Below are positions 44,831 to 53,410 of a stretch of 57,845 bases of DNA, piece by piece; within the stretch, counting starts at the first letter, position 1, and every line of letters starts with the position of its first letter. The DNA is taken from NCBI GenBank assembly GCA_040905475.1, contig JBBDRM010000142.1, positions 26,574-84,418 of the forward strand, given 5' to 3'. Made by a program: the position numbers and the translations under genes. The stretch is from Actinomycetota bacterium. GTDB lineage: Bacteria; Actinomycetota; AC-67. The notes under the pieces are model-generated. The model made no database searches and had not been told where the DNA came from. It was given only the letters and a program-made list of their open reading frames with translations.

Positions 44831-46534
44831 ATGACGGCCACCGCACTTCGCACTCGCTCCGCGCTTGTCTTCTTGCTCTTCGCAGGACTGCTCGCCGCGG
44901 CTACTCCGGCGCTGCCTCCGGTGACTTCATCGAGCTCGGGCGGCGCCGTCGAGCTCGACCCGGCGCTTACATCCATCACCACCGGAGACGTCAACCTGAT
45001 CGTGCGCGCTCGCCCCGGCGCGGTGCGGGAAGCGGTTCGCGCCGTGACGCGTGCCGGCGGCATCGTGACGAAGGACCTGCCGATCGTGAACGGCTTCGCC
45101 GCGGTCGTGCCGGCTTCCGAGATCGCCGACATCGCGAGCGTCGCGGGCATCTACACGCTGACGCTGGATCGCAAGGTCACGGTCGCCGAGAACGGGAACC
45201 CGTCCACGCCCAACTCCGTCTACCGGAAGGTCGTTCGCGCCGACGACGTGAACAACGCGGGTTATTCCGGAAGCGGTATCACGGTCGCCGTAATCGACAC
45301 CGGGATCACCGAGGTCGCCGACCTCGCCGGCCGCGTCGTGGACGTGAGCGACGGAGGGCTGTTCGGCGGGACGAGCTCATGCAAGAACTTCTCCGGCGAA
45401 CCCACATGCGACGACTCCTTCGGCCATGGGACGTTCATCGCTGGGATCATCGCCGGCAACGGCGCCGCGTCCGGAGGCAAGTGGAAGGGCATCGCCCCTC
45501 AGGCGAAACTCCTGTCGGTCAAGATCGCGGGTGCGTCCGGCTCGACCGACGTGAGCACGCTCCTTGCCGCGATCCAGTGGGTGGTCTCCTTCAAGAGCGA
45601 GTACAACATCAAGGTCCTCAACCTTTCGCTGGGCACGAACGGTACGCAGACCTACCGCACCGACCCGCTCAACTACGCGGTCGAGAAGGCGTGGGACGCG
45701 GGGATCGTCGTCGTGGTGGCCGCGAGCAACCTCGGTCCCGAAGCCGGCACGATCTCCAAGCCCGGGGACGATCCGTGGGTGATCACCGTCGGCGCGACCG
45801 ACGACATGGGAACGAACGGTCTCGGCGACGACGAGCTGCCGAACTACAGCTCGCGGGGGCCGACGGGCTCCGATGGGATCGCCAAGCCCGACGTCGTCGC
45901 CCCCGGGTCACACATCGTCTCCCTGCGTGCTCCCGGGAGCGCGATCGACACCCAGTTCCCGAACTACATCGACGGTTCGTACCGGAAGGGAAGCGGCACG
46001 TCGCAAGCGACCGCCGCAGTTTCGGGCGTCGCCGCGCTGATGCTTCAGCGCAACCCGACCTGGAGCCCCGACCGGGTGAAGTACGCGATGAAGTCGACCG
46101 CCCGAGATGCTGCATCCGATGACCCCATGGCCGTCGGAAGCGGCGTTGTGGACGCCTACACCGGCACGTTCTCCGCACCGTCTGGGACGGCGAACGCGGG
46201 GCTCGATCGCTCGAACGGGATGGGCGCTCTGGACGCGAGTCGCGGCACGGTCGAGGTGCAAGCCGACGACTCCGAGCAGACCGTTGTCAACGGCGTGCTC
46301 ACCCTGCAGCTTCTCCTGTGGAACCCGATCGTCTACACGGGGGTGCCGTGGAACTCGCTCACGTGGAGCCTGTCGCAATGGTACGGCAACTCGTGGCACG
46401 GGAACTCCTGGCACGGGAACTCCTGGCACGGGAACTCCTGGCACGGCAGCACCTGGTACGGGAACTCATGGCACGGGAACTCCTGGCACGGGAACTCGTG
46501 GCACGGCTCGGCGTGGTACGGCGCGTGGGAGTAA
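44831..46534 (+). CDS. Secreted S8 subtilisin-like protease with Trp-His repeat tail
   Basis: A 567-residue protease with a signal peptide (ALVFLLFAGLLAAATPA), an I9-like propeptide region, and the S8 triad: Asp in VAVIDTGITEVADL, His in FGHGTFIAGIIAG and Ser in GSGTSQATAAVSG. The last 50 residues are WHGNS-type pentapeptide repeats. AGGGAG lies 9 bases before the ATG at 44831; an ATG at 44822 and a GTG at 44792 are alternatives. A sensor kinase gene starts 6 bases after it, suggesting cotranscription. The 210-base gap upstream has a TATACA at 44759 but no clear promoter. Confidence 0.93.
   Translation: MTATALRTRSALVFLLFAGLLAAATPALPPVTSSSSGGAVELDPALTSITTGDVNLIVRARPGAVREAVRAVTRAGGIVTKDLPIVNGFAAVVPASEIADIASVAGIYTLTLDRKVTVAENGNPSTPNSVYRKVVRADDVNNAGYSGSGITVAVIDTGITEVADLAGRVVDVSDGGLFGGTSSCKNFSGEPTCDDSFGHGTFIAGIIAGNGAASGGKWKGIAPQAKLLSVKIAGASGSTDVSTLLAAIQWVVSFKSEYNIKVLNLSLGTNGTQTYRTDPLNYAVEKAWDAGIVVVVAASNLGPEAGTISKPGDDPWVITVGATDDMGTNGLGDDELPNYSSRGPTGSDGIAKPDVVAPGSHIVSLRAPGSAIDTQFPNYIDGSYRKGSGTSQATAAVSGVAALMLQRNPTWSPDRVKYAMKSTARDAASDDPMAVGSGVVDAYTGTFSAPSGTANAGLDRSNGMGALDASRGTVEVQADDSEQTVVNGVLTLQLLLWNPIVYTGVPWNSLTWSLSQWYGNSWHGNSWHGNSWHGNSWHGSTWYGNSWHGNSWHGNSWHGSAWYGAWE
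46379..46528 (+). repeat. 15-nt repeat array encoding WHGNS pentapeptides
   Basis: Ten consecutive 15-base units (consensus GGCACGGGAACTCCT) encode W(H/Y)G(N/S)(S/T) at the subtilase C-terminus. The units are in frame with few changes, some identical. They are a coding tandem repeat and not CRISPR. Confidence 0.9.
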
Positions 46535-46540
46535 GGACTG

Positions 46541-48844
46541 GTGCGCGCCGAAACTGACGAGCTCGCGCCGCGGGTGAGCGATGCCGACCCGAGCAGGTCG
46601 TCCCCCAGCCGGATAGCCCTGTTCACCGGGATCCTCTTCGGGGTCGCGATCGCTTCGGCACTGGCCTCGACGAACCTGCCCGGCACGGCCAACACCTCCT
46701 TGCCGGGCTCGGCCGCGCTCTTCGCCTTGCTCGTCGCCGCCGAGCGCTTGATGATGCGCTTCCGCTACCGAGGACACATCGACGGGATCACCCTCTTCGA
46801 GGCGGCGCTCGCGCCTGCGATCCTGACCTTGCCGACCCCCGTTCTCGTCTTGGTCGTCGGCATGGCTCAGGCGGTGGCCGCCATCATCGGACGCGACGCG
46901 TTCGTCAAGGCGTCGTTCAACGTCGCGCAATGGAGCGCGGCGGCCGCTCTCGGAAGCATGGTGTTCAACCTACTGCCGACCGGCGCCGGCCTCGATGTGG
47001 CCAATACGCTCGCCCTCATCGTGGCCATCACCGTCGTCATCGTCACGAACATCGTGACCTTCACCTACGCGATGCACCTCGTTCAGCGTGAGCCGATCCG
47101 GAACGTCCTCCGTAGCTTCGCGCCGCTGGTCCCGGTATGGGGGATCACATGGATCCTGAACGTGGCGTTCGGGATCATCTTCGCCGCGACCTACACATGG
47201 AGCACGGCGGGGGTCCTCCTCTTCTCCGTTCCGCTGGCGCTGCTCCACTGGGCGTCGAAAGCCTACGCGGCCGCCGTTGTGGACCAGGAGCGCCTCGCAG
47301 GGCTCCACCGCGCGACCCTGGAGCTCGCAACCCCCGTCGACCCGCGGGACGCGATCCCCAGATTCCTCGGCGAGGTCCGGCAGTCCTTCGGCGGCGATGC
47401 GGTCGACCTCGTCCTGTTCTTCAGCGGAAGGATCCGCACCGTGCATCGCGTGGACCACGATGGATATCGGGAATACGACGAGCCCTGGGAGCTGCAGACG
47501 CTCGCCGCAGCGCTGTCCGAGCGACGCCGCGTGGTGCGCGTGAACGCGGCGGGGCCGGATCCGATCGCGGCGGCACTGCTCGATCTCGAAGGCTGGCGTG
47601 ACTGCCTCGCGGCCCCGCTGCTCGACGGAGAGCGCACGCTGGGCGTCCTCTGCCTCTACAACCGCCAAGGCCTCGAGGGGTTCGAGCGCGGGGAAGAGGC
47701 CGTCCTCCAGGCGCTCGCCGTCGAAGCCGCTCGCGGGATGAACAAGGCCAGCCTGCTCGACGCGATCCTCGAGGAACGACAGAAGCTGGCCGACATCGTG
47801 GGACGCACGTCGGACGGGATCCTCACGATCTCGCCGGCCGGAACGATCAAGACCTGGAACCTGGCCCTCGAACGGATCACCGGCCACGGCGCCGCCGAGA
47901 TGATCGGATCGCGGCTGTTCGGCACGCTGACGCCGCGCGACACCGAGGGTGTGGCGGTCTGGCTCGAGCGGTGGGCCGATGACGAGAACGAGCTCGCTTC
48001 CGACATCGAGATCACCACGCGCGCCGGAGAGACCCGATGGCTGTCCTGCTCGTACACGCGCGTCTCGGACCCCGATGGCCGGCCATCCATGCTGATCGTG
48101 GTCGCCCGTGACGCGACCGAGGCTCGCGAGCTCGAGCGGCTGAAGGACGACTTCGTCGCGACGGTTTCGCATGAGCTTCGGACTCCGCTCACGCCGATCA
48201 AGGGTTGGGCGGTCACTCTGCTTCAGCTCGGCGAGCATCTTTCACCCCAGCAGCGTGAGGAGGGCGTACAAGCGATCCTCCGTCACGCCGAGCGCCTCGA
48301 ACGCCTTATCACGAACATCCTCGAGGTCTCGAAGGTGGAACGCGGGCTGTCCGATCGGCGTGACGCCGTCGTCGACGTGCTCGCGGTCGCGGAGAAGACC
48401 GTGGCGGACTTCCGTGCGGAGAACGGACACCGCGAGATCGTGTTCCACGCGAGCGCCGATCACCATCTCACGCGCGGAGATGAGGTTTGGGTCGAGCAGA
48501 TCCTTACCAATCTGCTTTCAAACGCGATGAAGTACTCGCCGGCCGACCGGCCGATAGAGGTCGCGGTGACGGAAACACGCGACGCCATCGAGGTTTCGGT
48601 CACCGACCGGGGACCCGGCATCCCCGAGCACGAGATGGAGCGCATCTTCGAGCGCTTCAAGCGCCTCGGCGATCACATGACGCGCAGCCAGGGCGGCACG
48701 GGCCTCGGCCTCTACATAGCCCGCCAGCTCGCTCGGGCGATCGGCGGCGAGCTATCGGTGTGCAGCGAGCCGGGCCGGGGCGCCACCTTCACGCTGCTTC
48801 TCGTCCCCGAGTACGAGCCTGCCCCCCTCGCGTCGGCGTCGTAG
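46541..48844 (+). CDS. Sensor histidine kinase with 7TM-like input, GAF and PAS domains
   Basis: A 767-residue kinase with about seven N-terminal TMs (residues 25-230), a GAF domain (about 255-400), a PAS domain (ILTISPAGTIKTWNLALERITG, from 425), HisKA with the phospho-acceptor in FVATVSHELRTPLTPIKGW, and a HATPase (NLLSNAMKYSP, DRGPGIPE, GTGLGLYIARQLA). GTG start with AAGGA before it. No response regulator gene is adjacent. It is transcribed directly behind the subtilase. Confidence 0.9.
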   Translation: MRAETDELAPRVSDADPSRSSPSRIALFTGILFGVAIASALASTNLPGTANTSLPGSAALFALLVAAERLMMRFRYRGHIDGITLFEAALAPAILTLPTPVLVLVVGMAQAVAAIIGRDAFVKASFNVAQWSAAAALGSMVFNLLPTGAGLDVANTLALIVAITVVIVTNIVTFTYAMHLVQREPIRNVLRSFAPLVPVWGITWILNVAFGIIFAATYTWSTAGVLLFSVPLALLHWASKAYAAAVVDQERLAGLHRATLELATPVDPRDAIPRFLGEVRQSFGGDAVDLVLFFSGRIRTVHRVDHDGYREYDEPWELQTLAAALSERRRVVRVNAAGPDPIAAALLDLEGWRDCLAAPLLDGERTLGVLCLYNRQGLEGFERGEEAVLQALAVEAARGMNKASLLDAILEERQKLADIVGRTSDGILTISPAGTIKTWNLALERITGHGAAEMIGSRLFGTLTPRDTEGVAVWLERWADDENELASDIEITTRAGETRWLSCSYTRVSDPDGRPSMLIVVARDATEARELERLKDDFVATVSHELRTPLTPIKGWAVTLLQLGEHLSPQQREEGVQAILRHAERLERLITNILEVSKVERGLSDRRDAVVDVLAVAEKTVADFRAENGHREIVFHASADHHLTRGDEVWVEQILTNLLSNAMKYSPADRPIEVAVTETRDAIEVSVTDRGPGIPEHEMERIFERFKRLGDHMTRSQGGTGLGLYIARQLARAIGGELSVCSEPGRGATFTLLLVPEYEPAPLASAS

Positions 48845-48890
48845 CGACGCCTAACGACGGAAACGCGTCCGGACCCAGGTACCGACTTGC

Positions 48891-49004
48891 TATCATCCGT
48901 CCACGAGGGAAATATCCCTAACGCCGCCGTCGCCACAGGGGGATCCCTGCGATTGGACCAGAGCTCTTGCCCCTCGATGATGCTCGCGATCGAGGACGAC
49001 GCTG
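48891..49004 (+). promoter_or_regulatory. Structured leader of terC with sequestered ribosome binding site
   Basis: A TATCAT -10 at 48891-48896 is followed by three hairpins: AGGGA/TCCCT (48906-48919), CAGGG/CCCTG (48936-48949) and a 7-bp CCTCGAT/ATCGAGG stem (48972-48978 with 48989-48995). The last hairpin covers most of the GAGGA ribosome binding site (48992-48996). The yybP-ykoY manganese riboswitch consensus was not found by eye. Translation control by refolding is inferred. Confidence 0.45.
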
Positions 49005-50051
49005 ATGCTTGAAACGCTCGCGGCGTGGGCATCAGCCGCGCCAGAGCCCGCCAAGCAGTTCGCGAGTTTCGACGTGCCGCTGTGGGTTTGGGCGGCACTC
49101 CTCGCCGGCGTAGCGGCGCTGCTCGTCGCGGATCTCCTGATCGTGCACCGCACGGCGCACGTAATCACCTTCCGCGAGGCCGCGATCGAGAGCGCGGTCT
49201 GGGTCACGCTCGGCCTCTCCTTCGTCGGGGTGATCCTGTGGTGGCAGGGCAGCCAGGCCGCCGGCGAGTACCTCGCGGGGTACCTGATCGAGAAGAGCCT
49301 CTCCGTCGACAACGTCTTCATCTGGGTCGTGATCTTCTCGTACTTCTCCGTGCCACGTGAGTACCAGTTCCGTGTCCTCTTCTGGGGCATCTTCGGCGCC
49401 CTCGTGATGCGCGGCATCTTCATCTTCACCGGCGTCGCGCTGATCGAGGCCTTCGACTGGATCCTTTACGTCTTCGGGGCGTTCCTGCTCTTCACCGCGT
49501 TCAAGATCGCGCGGCACGACGAGGCCGAGGTGCATCCGGAGCGCAACCCGATCCTGCGGCTGGTGCACCGCTTCATCGCGTCGACCACGGAGTACGACGG
49601 ACAGCGGATGTTCACGAAGAAGGACGGTCGCCGGCTCGCGACGCCGCTGTTTGCCGTCCTGATCGTCGTCGAGAGCACCGACGTGATCTTCGCCGTCGAC
49701 TCGGTGCCGGCGATCCTCGCGGTCAGCCGCGAGCCGTTCATCGTCTTCTCGTCGAACGCGTTCGCCATCCTCGGGCTGCGTGCGCTGTACTTCCTACTGG
49801 CCGGAATGGCGGGGCGGTTCCGGTACCTCAACATCGGCCTGGGCGTCATCCTGGCGTTCGTCGGGGTCAAGATGCTGCTGGCGAACGTCTACCACTTCCC
49901 GACCTGGATCTCCCTGCTCGTGATCGCCGCGATCCTCACCGTCACGATCTGGGCGTCGATCGCGGCGACCAACCGCGAGGAGACCCGGCGTGTGGACGCC
50001 CCCGAGGTCCCGGCGCCGGCCGACGAGGGATCCGATCCGCATCCGCGCTGA
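49005..50051 (+). CDS. terC: TerC-family membrane protein
   Basis: A 348-residue TerC protein with about eight TMs; it has the conserved EKSLSVDNVFIWVVIF and VESTDVIFAVDSVPAI repeats with metal-linked Asp residues, and FGAFLLFTAFK. TerC proteins are linked to manganese efflux and metallation of exported proteins, as well as tellurite resistance. The leader upstream has RNA structure around its ribosome binding site. It ends 16 bases before the convergent CDF gene. Confidence 0.92.
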   Translation: MLETLAAWASAAPEPAKQFASFDVPLWVWAALLAGVAALLVADLLIVHRTAHVITFREAAIESAVWVTLGLSFVGVILWWQGSQAAGEYLAGYLIEKSLSVDNVFIWVVIFSYFSVPREYQFRVLFWGIFGALVMRGIFIFTGVALIEAFDWILYVFGAFLLFTAFKIARHDEAEVHPERNPILRLVHRFIASTTEYDGQRMFTKKDGRRLATPLFAVLIVVESTDVIFAVDSVPAILAVSREPFIVFSSNAFAILGLRALYFLLAGMAGRFRYLNIGLGVILAFVGVKMLLANVYHFPTWISLLVIAAILTVTIWASIAATNREETRRVDAPEVPAPADEGSDPHPR

Positions 50052-50066
50052 ACGACGCCGCGCGGG

Positions 50067-50690
50067 TCAATCGTCGCCGCGCCAGGCGTGCACACCTTCG
50101 CGGCCGATGAAGTAAGCGGCGCCGATCGCTGCGACGGGATCGGCCCACCACCAGCCGGCCACCTGGTTCACAAGCAGACCGGCGACCGCCAAGAGCGACA
50201 GCCACCAACAGGCGGTCGTCTGGAAGGCGTCGGCCATGAGGGCACGACTCCCGAGTCGCCGCGCCGCATCGCGCTTGGCCCGCGCCAGCCACCACATGAC
50301 GGCGAGCGAGAGGCTCGTCACGGCGATGCCGACCGCCGACGCCTCGGGCCGCTCCTCCTGGACAAGCGAGATCGTCGCGTCGACGGCGAGGTACCCGGCG
50401 AGGGCGAACAGCGACGCGCCGACCAGCCGCCGGGCGCGCAGCTCGATCGCGTCGACCCGCTCGGGGTCGCTCGCGCGCCGCTCGGCGAGAAGGCGCCAGA
50501 CGAGGACGCCTCCGGAGGCGCTCTCGATGAAGCTGTCGATCCCGAAGCCGAGGAGGACAACGCTGCCGGCCGCCATGGCGGCCGTGATCGAGACGACCCC
50601 TTCGACGACGTTCCATCCGACGGTCAGGTACTCGAGCCCGAGCGCGCGACGGAGCAGCGCATCGCGATCGATGTCCGGTGACCGGCTCAC
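50067..50690 (-). CDS. Cation-diffusion-like transporter
   Basis: A 207-residue protein with the CDF core of about six TMs: GFGIDSFIESASGGVLVWRL and LMADAFQTTACWWLSL hold the paired Asp/Glu/His positions, with some changed (no HxxxD in TM5). It lacks the cytoplasmic C-terminal domain, so it is a short form. The metal specificity is unknown. It is convergent with terC and divergent from the helicase gene. Confidence 0.82.
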   Translation of the reverse strand: MSRSPDIDRDALLRRALGLEYLTVGWNVVEGVVSITAAMAAGSVVLLGFGIDSFIESASGGVLVWRLLAERRASDPERVDAIELRARRLVGASLFALAGYLAVDATISLVQEERPEASAVGIAVTSLSLAVMWWLARAKRDAARRLGSRALMADAFQTTACWWLSLLAVAGLLVNQVAGWWWADPVAAIGAAYFIGREGVHAWRGDD

Positions 50691-50758
50691 CCGCGGATTG
50701 TCGCACAGGCTACGGGCGCCGATCGCACGCCACGGCGCCGTGTCGCTGGAGAGATACG

Positions 50759-53047
50759 ATGCCCTCAGTGGACGCTCTGCTCGTGCTCGATCGGCTCCGC
50801 GCGCGCTCGGAGAGTGGCGAGCAGCTCGTCCATCTCGAGACCATCCCCGCCCGCGAGCCGGCGGCTGCGGCAGATCTGATTCTGGCGCCGGAGCTGTCGG
50901 TCCGGCTGCGCCGGCTCGGCGTCCAAGGGCTCTGGGAGCATCAGGCAGCGGGGCTTCGCGCCGTCCGAGCCGGACGCAACGTCGCCGTCGCGACGGGAAC
51001 GGCGAGCGGCAAGAGCCTCGTGTATCAGCTCGCGACGATGGAGAGGCTCACCGCCGATCCGAAAGCGACGGCGCTCTACCTGTTTCCAACGAAGGCGCTG
51101 GCGAACGACCAGCTCCGCGCGATCCGAGGGTTCGCCCTTCCCGCGATCCGCGCCGCCGTCTACGACGGCGACACGCCGGGGCCCGAACGCGGCTGGGCGC
51201 GCCGCAATGCCAACCTTCTCATCACCAACCCCGACATGCTCCACTACGGGATCCTGCCCACGCACGACCGCTGGGCGACGTTCTTGAAGCATCTATCCAT
51301 CGTCGCGGTCGACGAGATGCACATCCTGAGAGGCATCTTCGGCTCGCACGTCGCCAACGTCTTGCGACGGCTCCGCCGGCTCGCGGCCCGCTACGGCGCG
51401 TCGCCCCGGTTCGTCACGGCTTCGGCGACGATCGGCAACCCCGCCGAGCTCGCGGAGCGGCTCACCGGCCTCATGTTCGAGGCCGTCGCCGACGACGCGT
51501 CCCCGCGTGGGAAGAAGCATTTCGCCCTGTGGAATCCGCCCCTGGTCGACGAAGCCTCCGGCGCGCGGCGCAGCCCGAACGCGGAAGCGGCCGCGCTCCT
51601 TGCAACGCTCGTCGGCGAGGGCGTCCGCACGATCGCGTTCGCCAAGTCTCGCAAGAGTGCCGAGCTGATCTCTTCCTTCGCCCGCGAGCGTCTCGAGCGC
51701 GAGCGCCCTCATCTGGCCGACCGCGTCGCCGCCTACCGGGCCGGCTACCTTCCCGAGGAGCGTCGCGCGCTCGAGCGAGCGCTCGTCGACGGCGACCTGC
51801 TCGGCATCGCCGCCACCAGCGCGCTCGAGCTCGGCATCGACATCGGCGGCCTCGACGCGTGCATCCTGGCCGGTTACCCGGGGACGGTCGCGAGCACGTT
51901 CCAGCAAGCGGGTCGCGCGGGGCGAACACGGCAGGACTCGCTCGCGATCATGGTCGCCGGGGAGGACCCGCTCGATCAGTACCTGATCGCTCATCCCGAG
52001 GAGCTGTTCGGGCGCACCCACGAGTCGGCCCTCGTCGACCACTCCAACCCGAACATCCTGGATCCGCACCTCGGGTGCGCCGCGTACGAGCTTCCGCTCG
52101 CCGATGGCGACGCCGAGTTCTACGGCCCGGCCCTGCCCGAAGCGATAGAACGCGGCACGGCCGCAGGGACGCTCCGCAAGCGTGGCGCCAAGCACTACTG
52201 GTCCGGGCGTGGCTCGCCGGCGCAGGAGATCGACATCCGGTCGGCCGGCGGCATCGTTCAGATCGCCGACGCCGATACCGGCGCGCTGCTCGGCACGGTC
52301 GATGAGTCGCGTTCGCATTTCGCGGTCCATCGCGGAGCGATCTATCTGCATCAGGGCCGGCAGTACCTGGTCGAGCAGCTGGATCTCGACGCCCGTGTCG
52401 CGCTGGTCCGGCCGACGGAGGACGACTGCTACACGCAGGCCCGCGATGTGACCGACATCCGGATCTTGGAGATCGAGCGGAAGGCCCGCGTCGGCGTGGC
52501 CGACCTCTTCTATGGGAGCGTCGACGTGACGTCCCAAGTCGTGTCGTACGTGCGGAAGCGTCTGTACACGGGCGAAGTGCTCGATATCGTCCCGCTCGAT
52601 CTTCCCGAGATGCGGCTCGAGACCCGTTCGGTTTGGTACACGGTTCCAGAACAGCTTCTGCAAGCGGCGCGGATCGCGCCGGCCGACGTCGGCGGGTCGG
52701 CGCATGCAGCCGAGCATGCGCAGATCGGGATCCTGCCGTTGTTCGCGATGTGCGACCGGTGGGACATCGGCGGCGTCTCGACGGCCGAGCATCCCGACAC
52801 CGGCCTGTGCACCATCTTCATCTACGACGGATACCCGGGCGGTGCGGGGATCTCGGAACGCGGGTTCGATGCCGGCGCCGACCACCACCGCGCGACGCTC
52901 GACGCGATCCGCGCGTGCCGATGCGAGCGTGGCTGCCCGTCCTGCGTGCAGTCGCCGAAATGTGGGAACGGCAACGAGCCCCTCGACAAGGGCGGCGCGG
53001 GGCGGCTTCTCGCCGCGGTGCTCGGCGATCCAGGACCGCGACGATGA
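50759..53047 (+). CDS. DEAD-box helicase with C-terminal zinc-binding DUF1998 (MrfA/YprA-like)
   Basis: A 762-residue helicase with the Q-loop region, Walker A TGTASGKS, motif II DEMH, SATIGNP, motif V-VI GRAGRTRQ, and a C-terminal four-Cys zinc site (CRCERGCPSCVQSPKC, residues about 720-735). Members of this family (YprA/MrfA) take part in DNA repair, for example after mitomycin C. The ATG at 50759 follows GGAGAG. It is alone on the plus strand. Confidence 0.93.
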   Translation: MPSVDALLVLDRLRARSESGEQLVHLETIPAREPAAAADLILAPELSVRLRRLGVQGLWEHQAAGLRAVRAGRNVAVATGTASGKSLVYQLATMERLTADPKATALYLFPTKALANDQLRAIRGFALPAIRAAVYDGDTPGPERGWARRNANLLITNPDMLHYGILPTHDRWATFLKHLSIVAVDEMHILRGIFGSHVANVLRRLRRLAARYGASPRFVTASATIGNPAELAERLTGLMFEAVADDASPRGKKHFALWNPPLVDEASGARRSPNAEAAALLATLVGEGVRTIAFAKSRKSAELISSFARERLERERPHLADRVAAYRAGYLPEERRALERALVDGDLLGIAATSALELGIDIGGLDACILAGYPGTVASTFQQAGRAGRTRQDSLAIMVAGEDPLDQYLIAHPEELFGRTHESALVDHSNPNILDPHLGCAAYELPLADGDAEFYGPALPEAIERGTAAGTLRKRGAKHYWSGRGSPAQEIDIRSAGGIVQIADADTGALLGTVDESRSHFAVHRGAIYLHQGRQYLVEQLDLDARVALVRPTEDDCYTQARDVTDIRILEIERKARVGVADLFYGSVDVTSQVVSYVRKRLYTGEVLDIVPLDLPEMRLETRSVWYTVPEQLLQAARIAPADVGGSAHAAEHAQIGILPLFAMCDRWDIGGVSTAEHPDTGLCTIFIYDGYPGGAGISERGFDAGADHHRATLDAIRACRCERGCPSCVQSPKCGNGNEPLDKGGAGRLLAAVLGDPGPRR

Positions 53048-53091
53048 GCGACGCCGGAGGACGCGGTGCGGCTGGCGCTCGAGCGGGTCGG

Positions 53092-53358
53092 CTAGCCGGA
53101 CTCGTCCTCGCTACCGCCGTCGAGCAAGCGCTCGAGCGACTCCACGAGCGACTCTCCCTCCTCCTGCGAGCCCATCAAGGATTCCTCGAGCGTCCGGCCG
53201 GCTTGCAGGTCGCCGATGCGGTACACGGAATGGCACGACGCGCACACGACGTAGTCCGTGTTACGCCGGAAGCTGATCGGGTCGCCGCCGACAGGAGTGA
53301 CGCCTCCTTGCGAGAGGTCGTCGAGCAACGGAGCGCCGCAACGGCAATCCAAGGCCAT
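53092..53358 (-). CDS. Small zinc-ribbon-like protein, unknown function
   Basis: An 88-residue protein with two Cys pairs (CRCG near residue 5 and CASC near residue 39) that would bind a zinc, and an acidic C-terminal helix (EEGESLVESLERLLDG). It is convergent with the helicase gene. No family is recognised. Confidence 0.6.
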   Translation of the reverse strand: MALDCRCGAPLLDDLSQGGVTPVGGDPISFRRNTDYVVCASCHSVYRIGDLQAGRTLEESLMGSQEEGESLVESLERLLDGGSEDESG

Positions 53359-53410
53359 ATCGCAAGCCTAACGGGGGGTCGGCGCCGGCGCCGGGAGGCC
53401 CGGCACTGCG

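Noticed and set aside
46379-46528. Short regular repeats as a possible CRISPR array
   Set aside because: The units are contiguous 15-mers in a coding frame with no spacers.
48900-49004. yybP-ykoY manganese riboswitch in front of terC
   Set aside because: The conserved loop sequence was not found by eye; only generic hairpins are reported.
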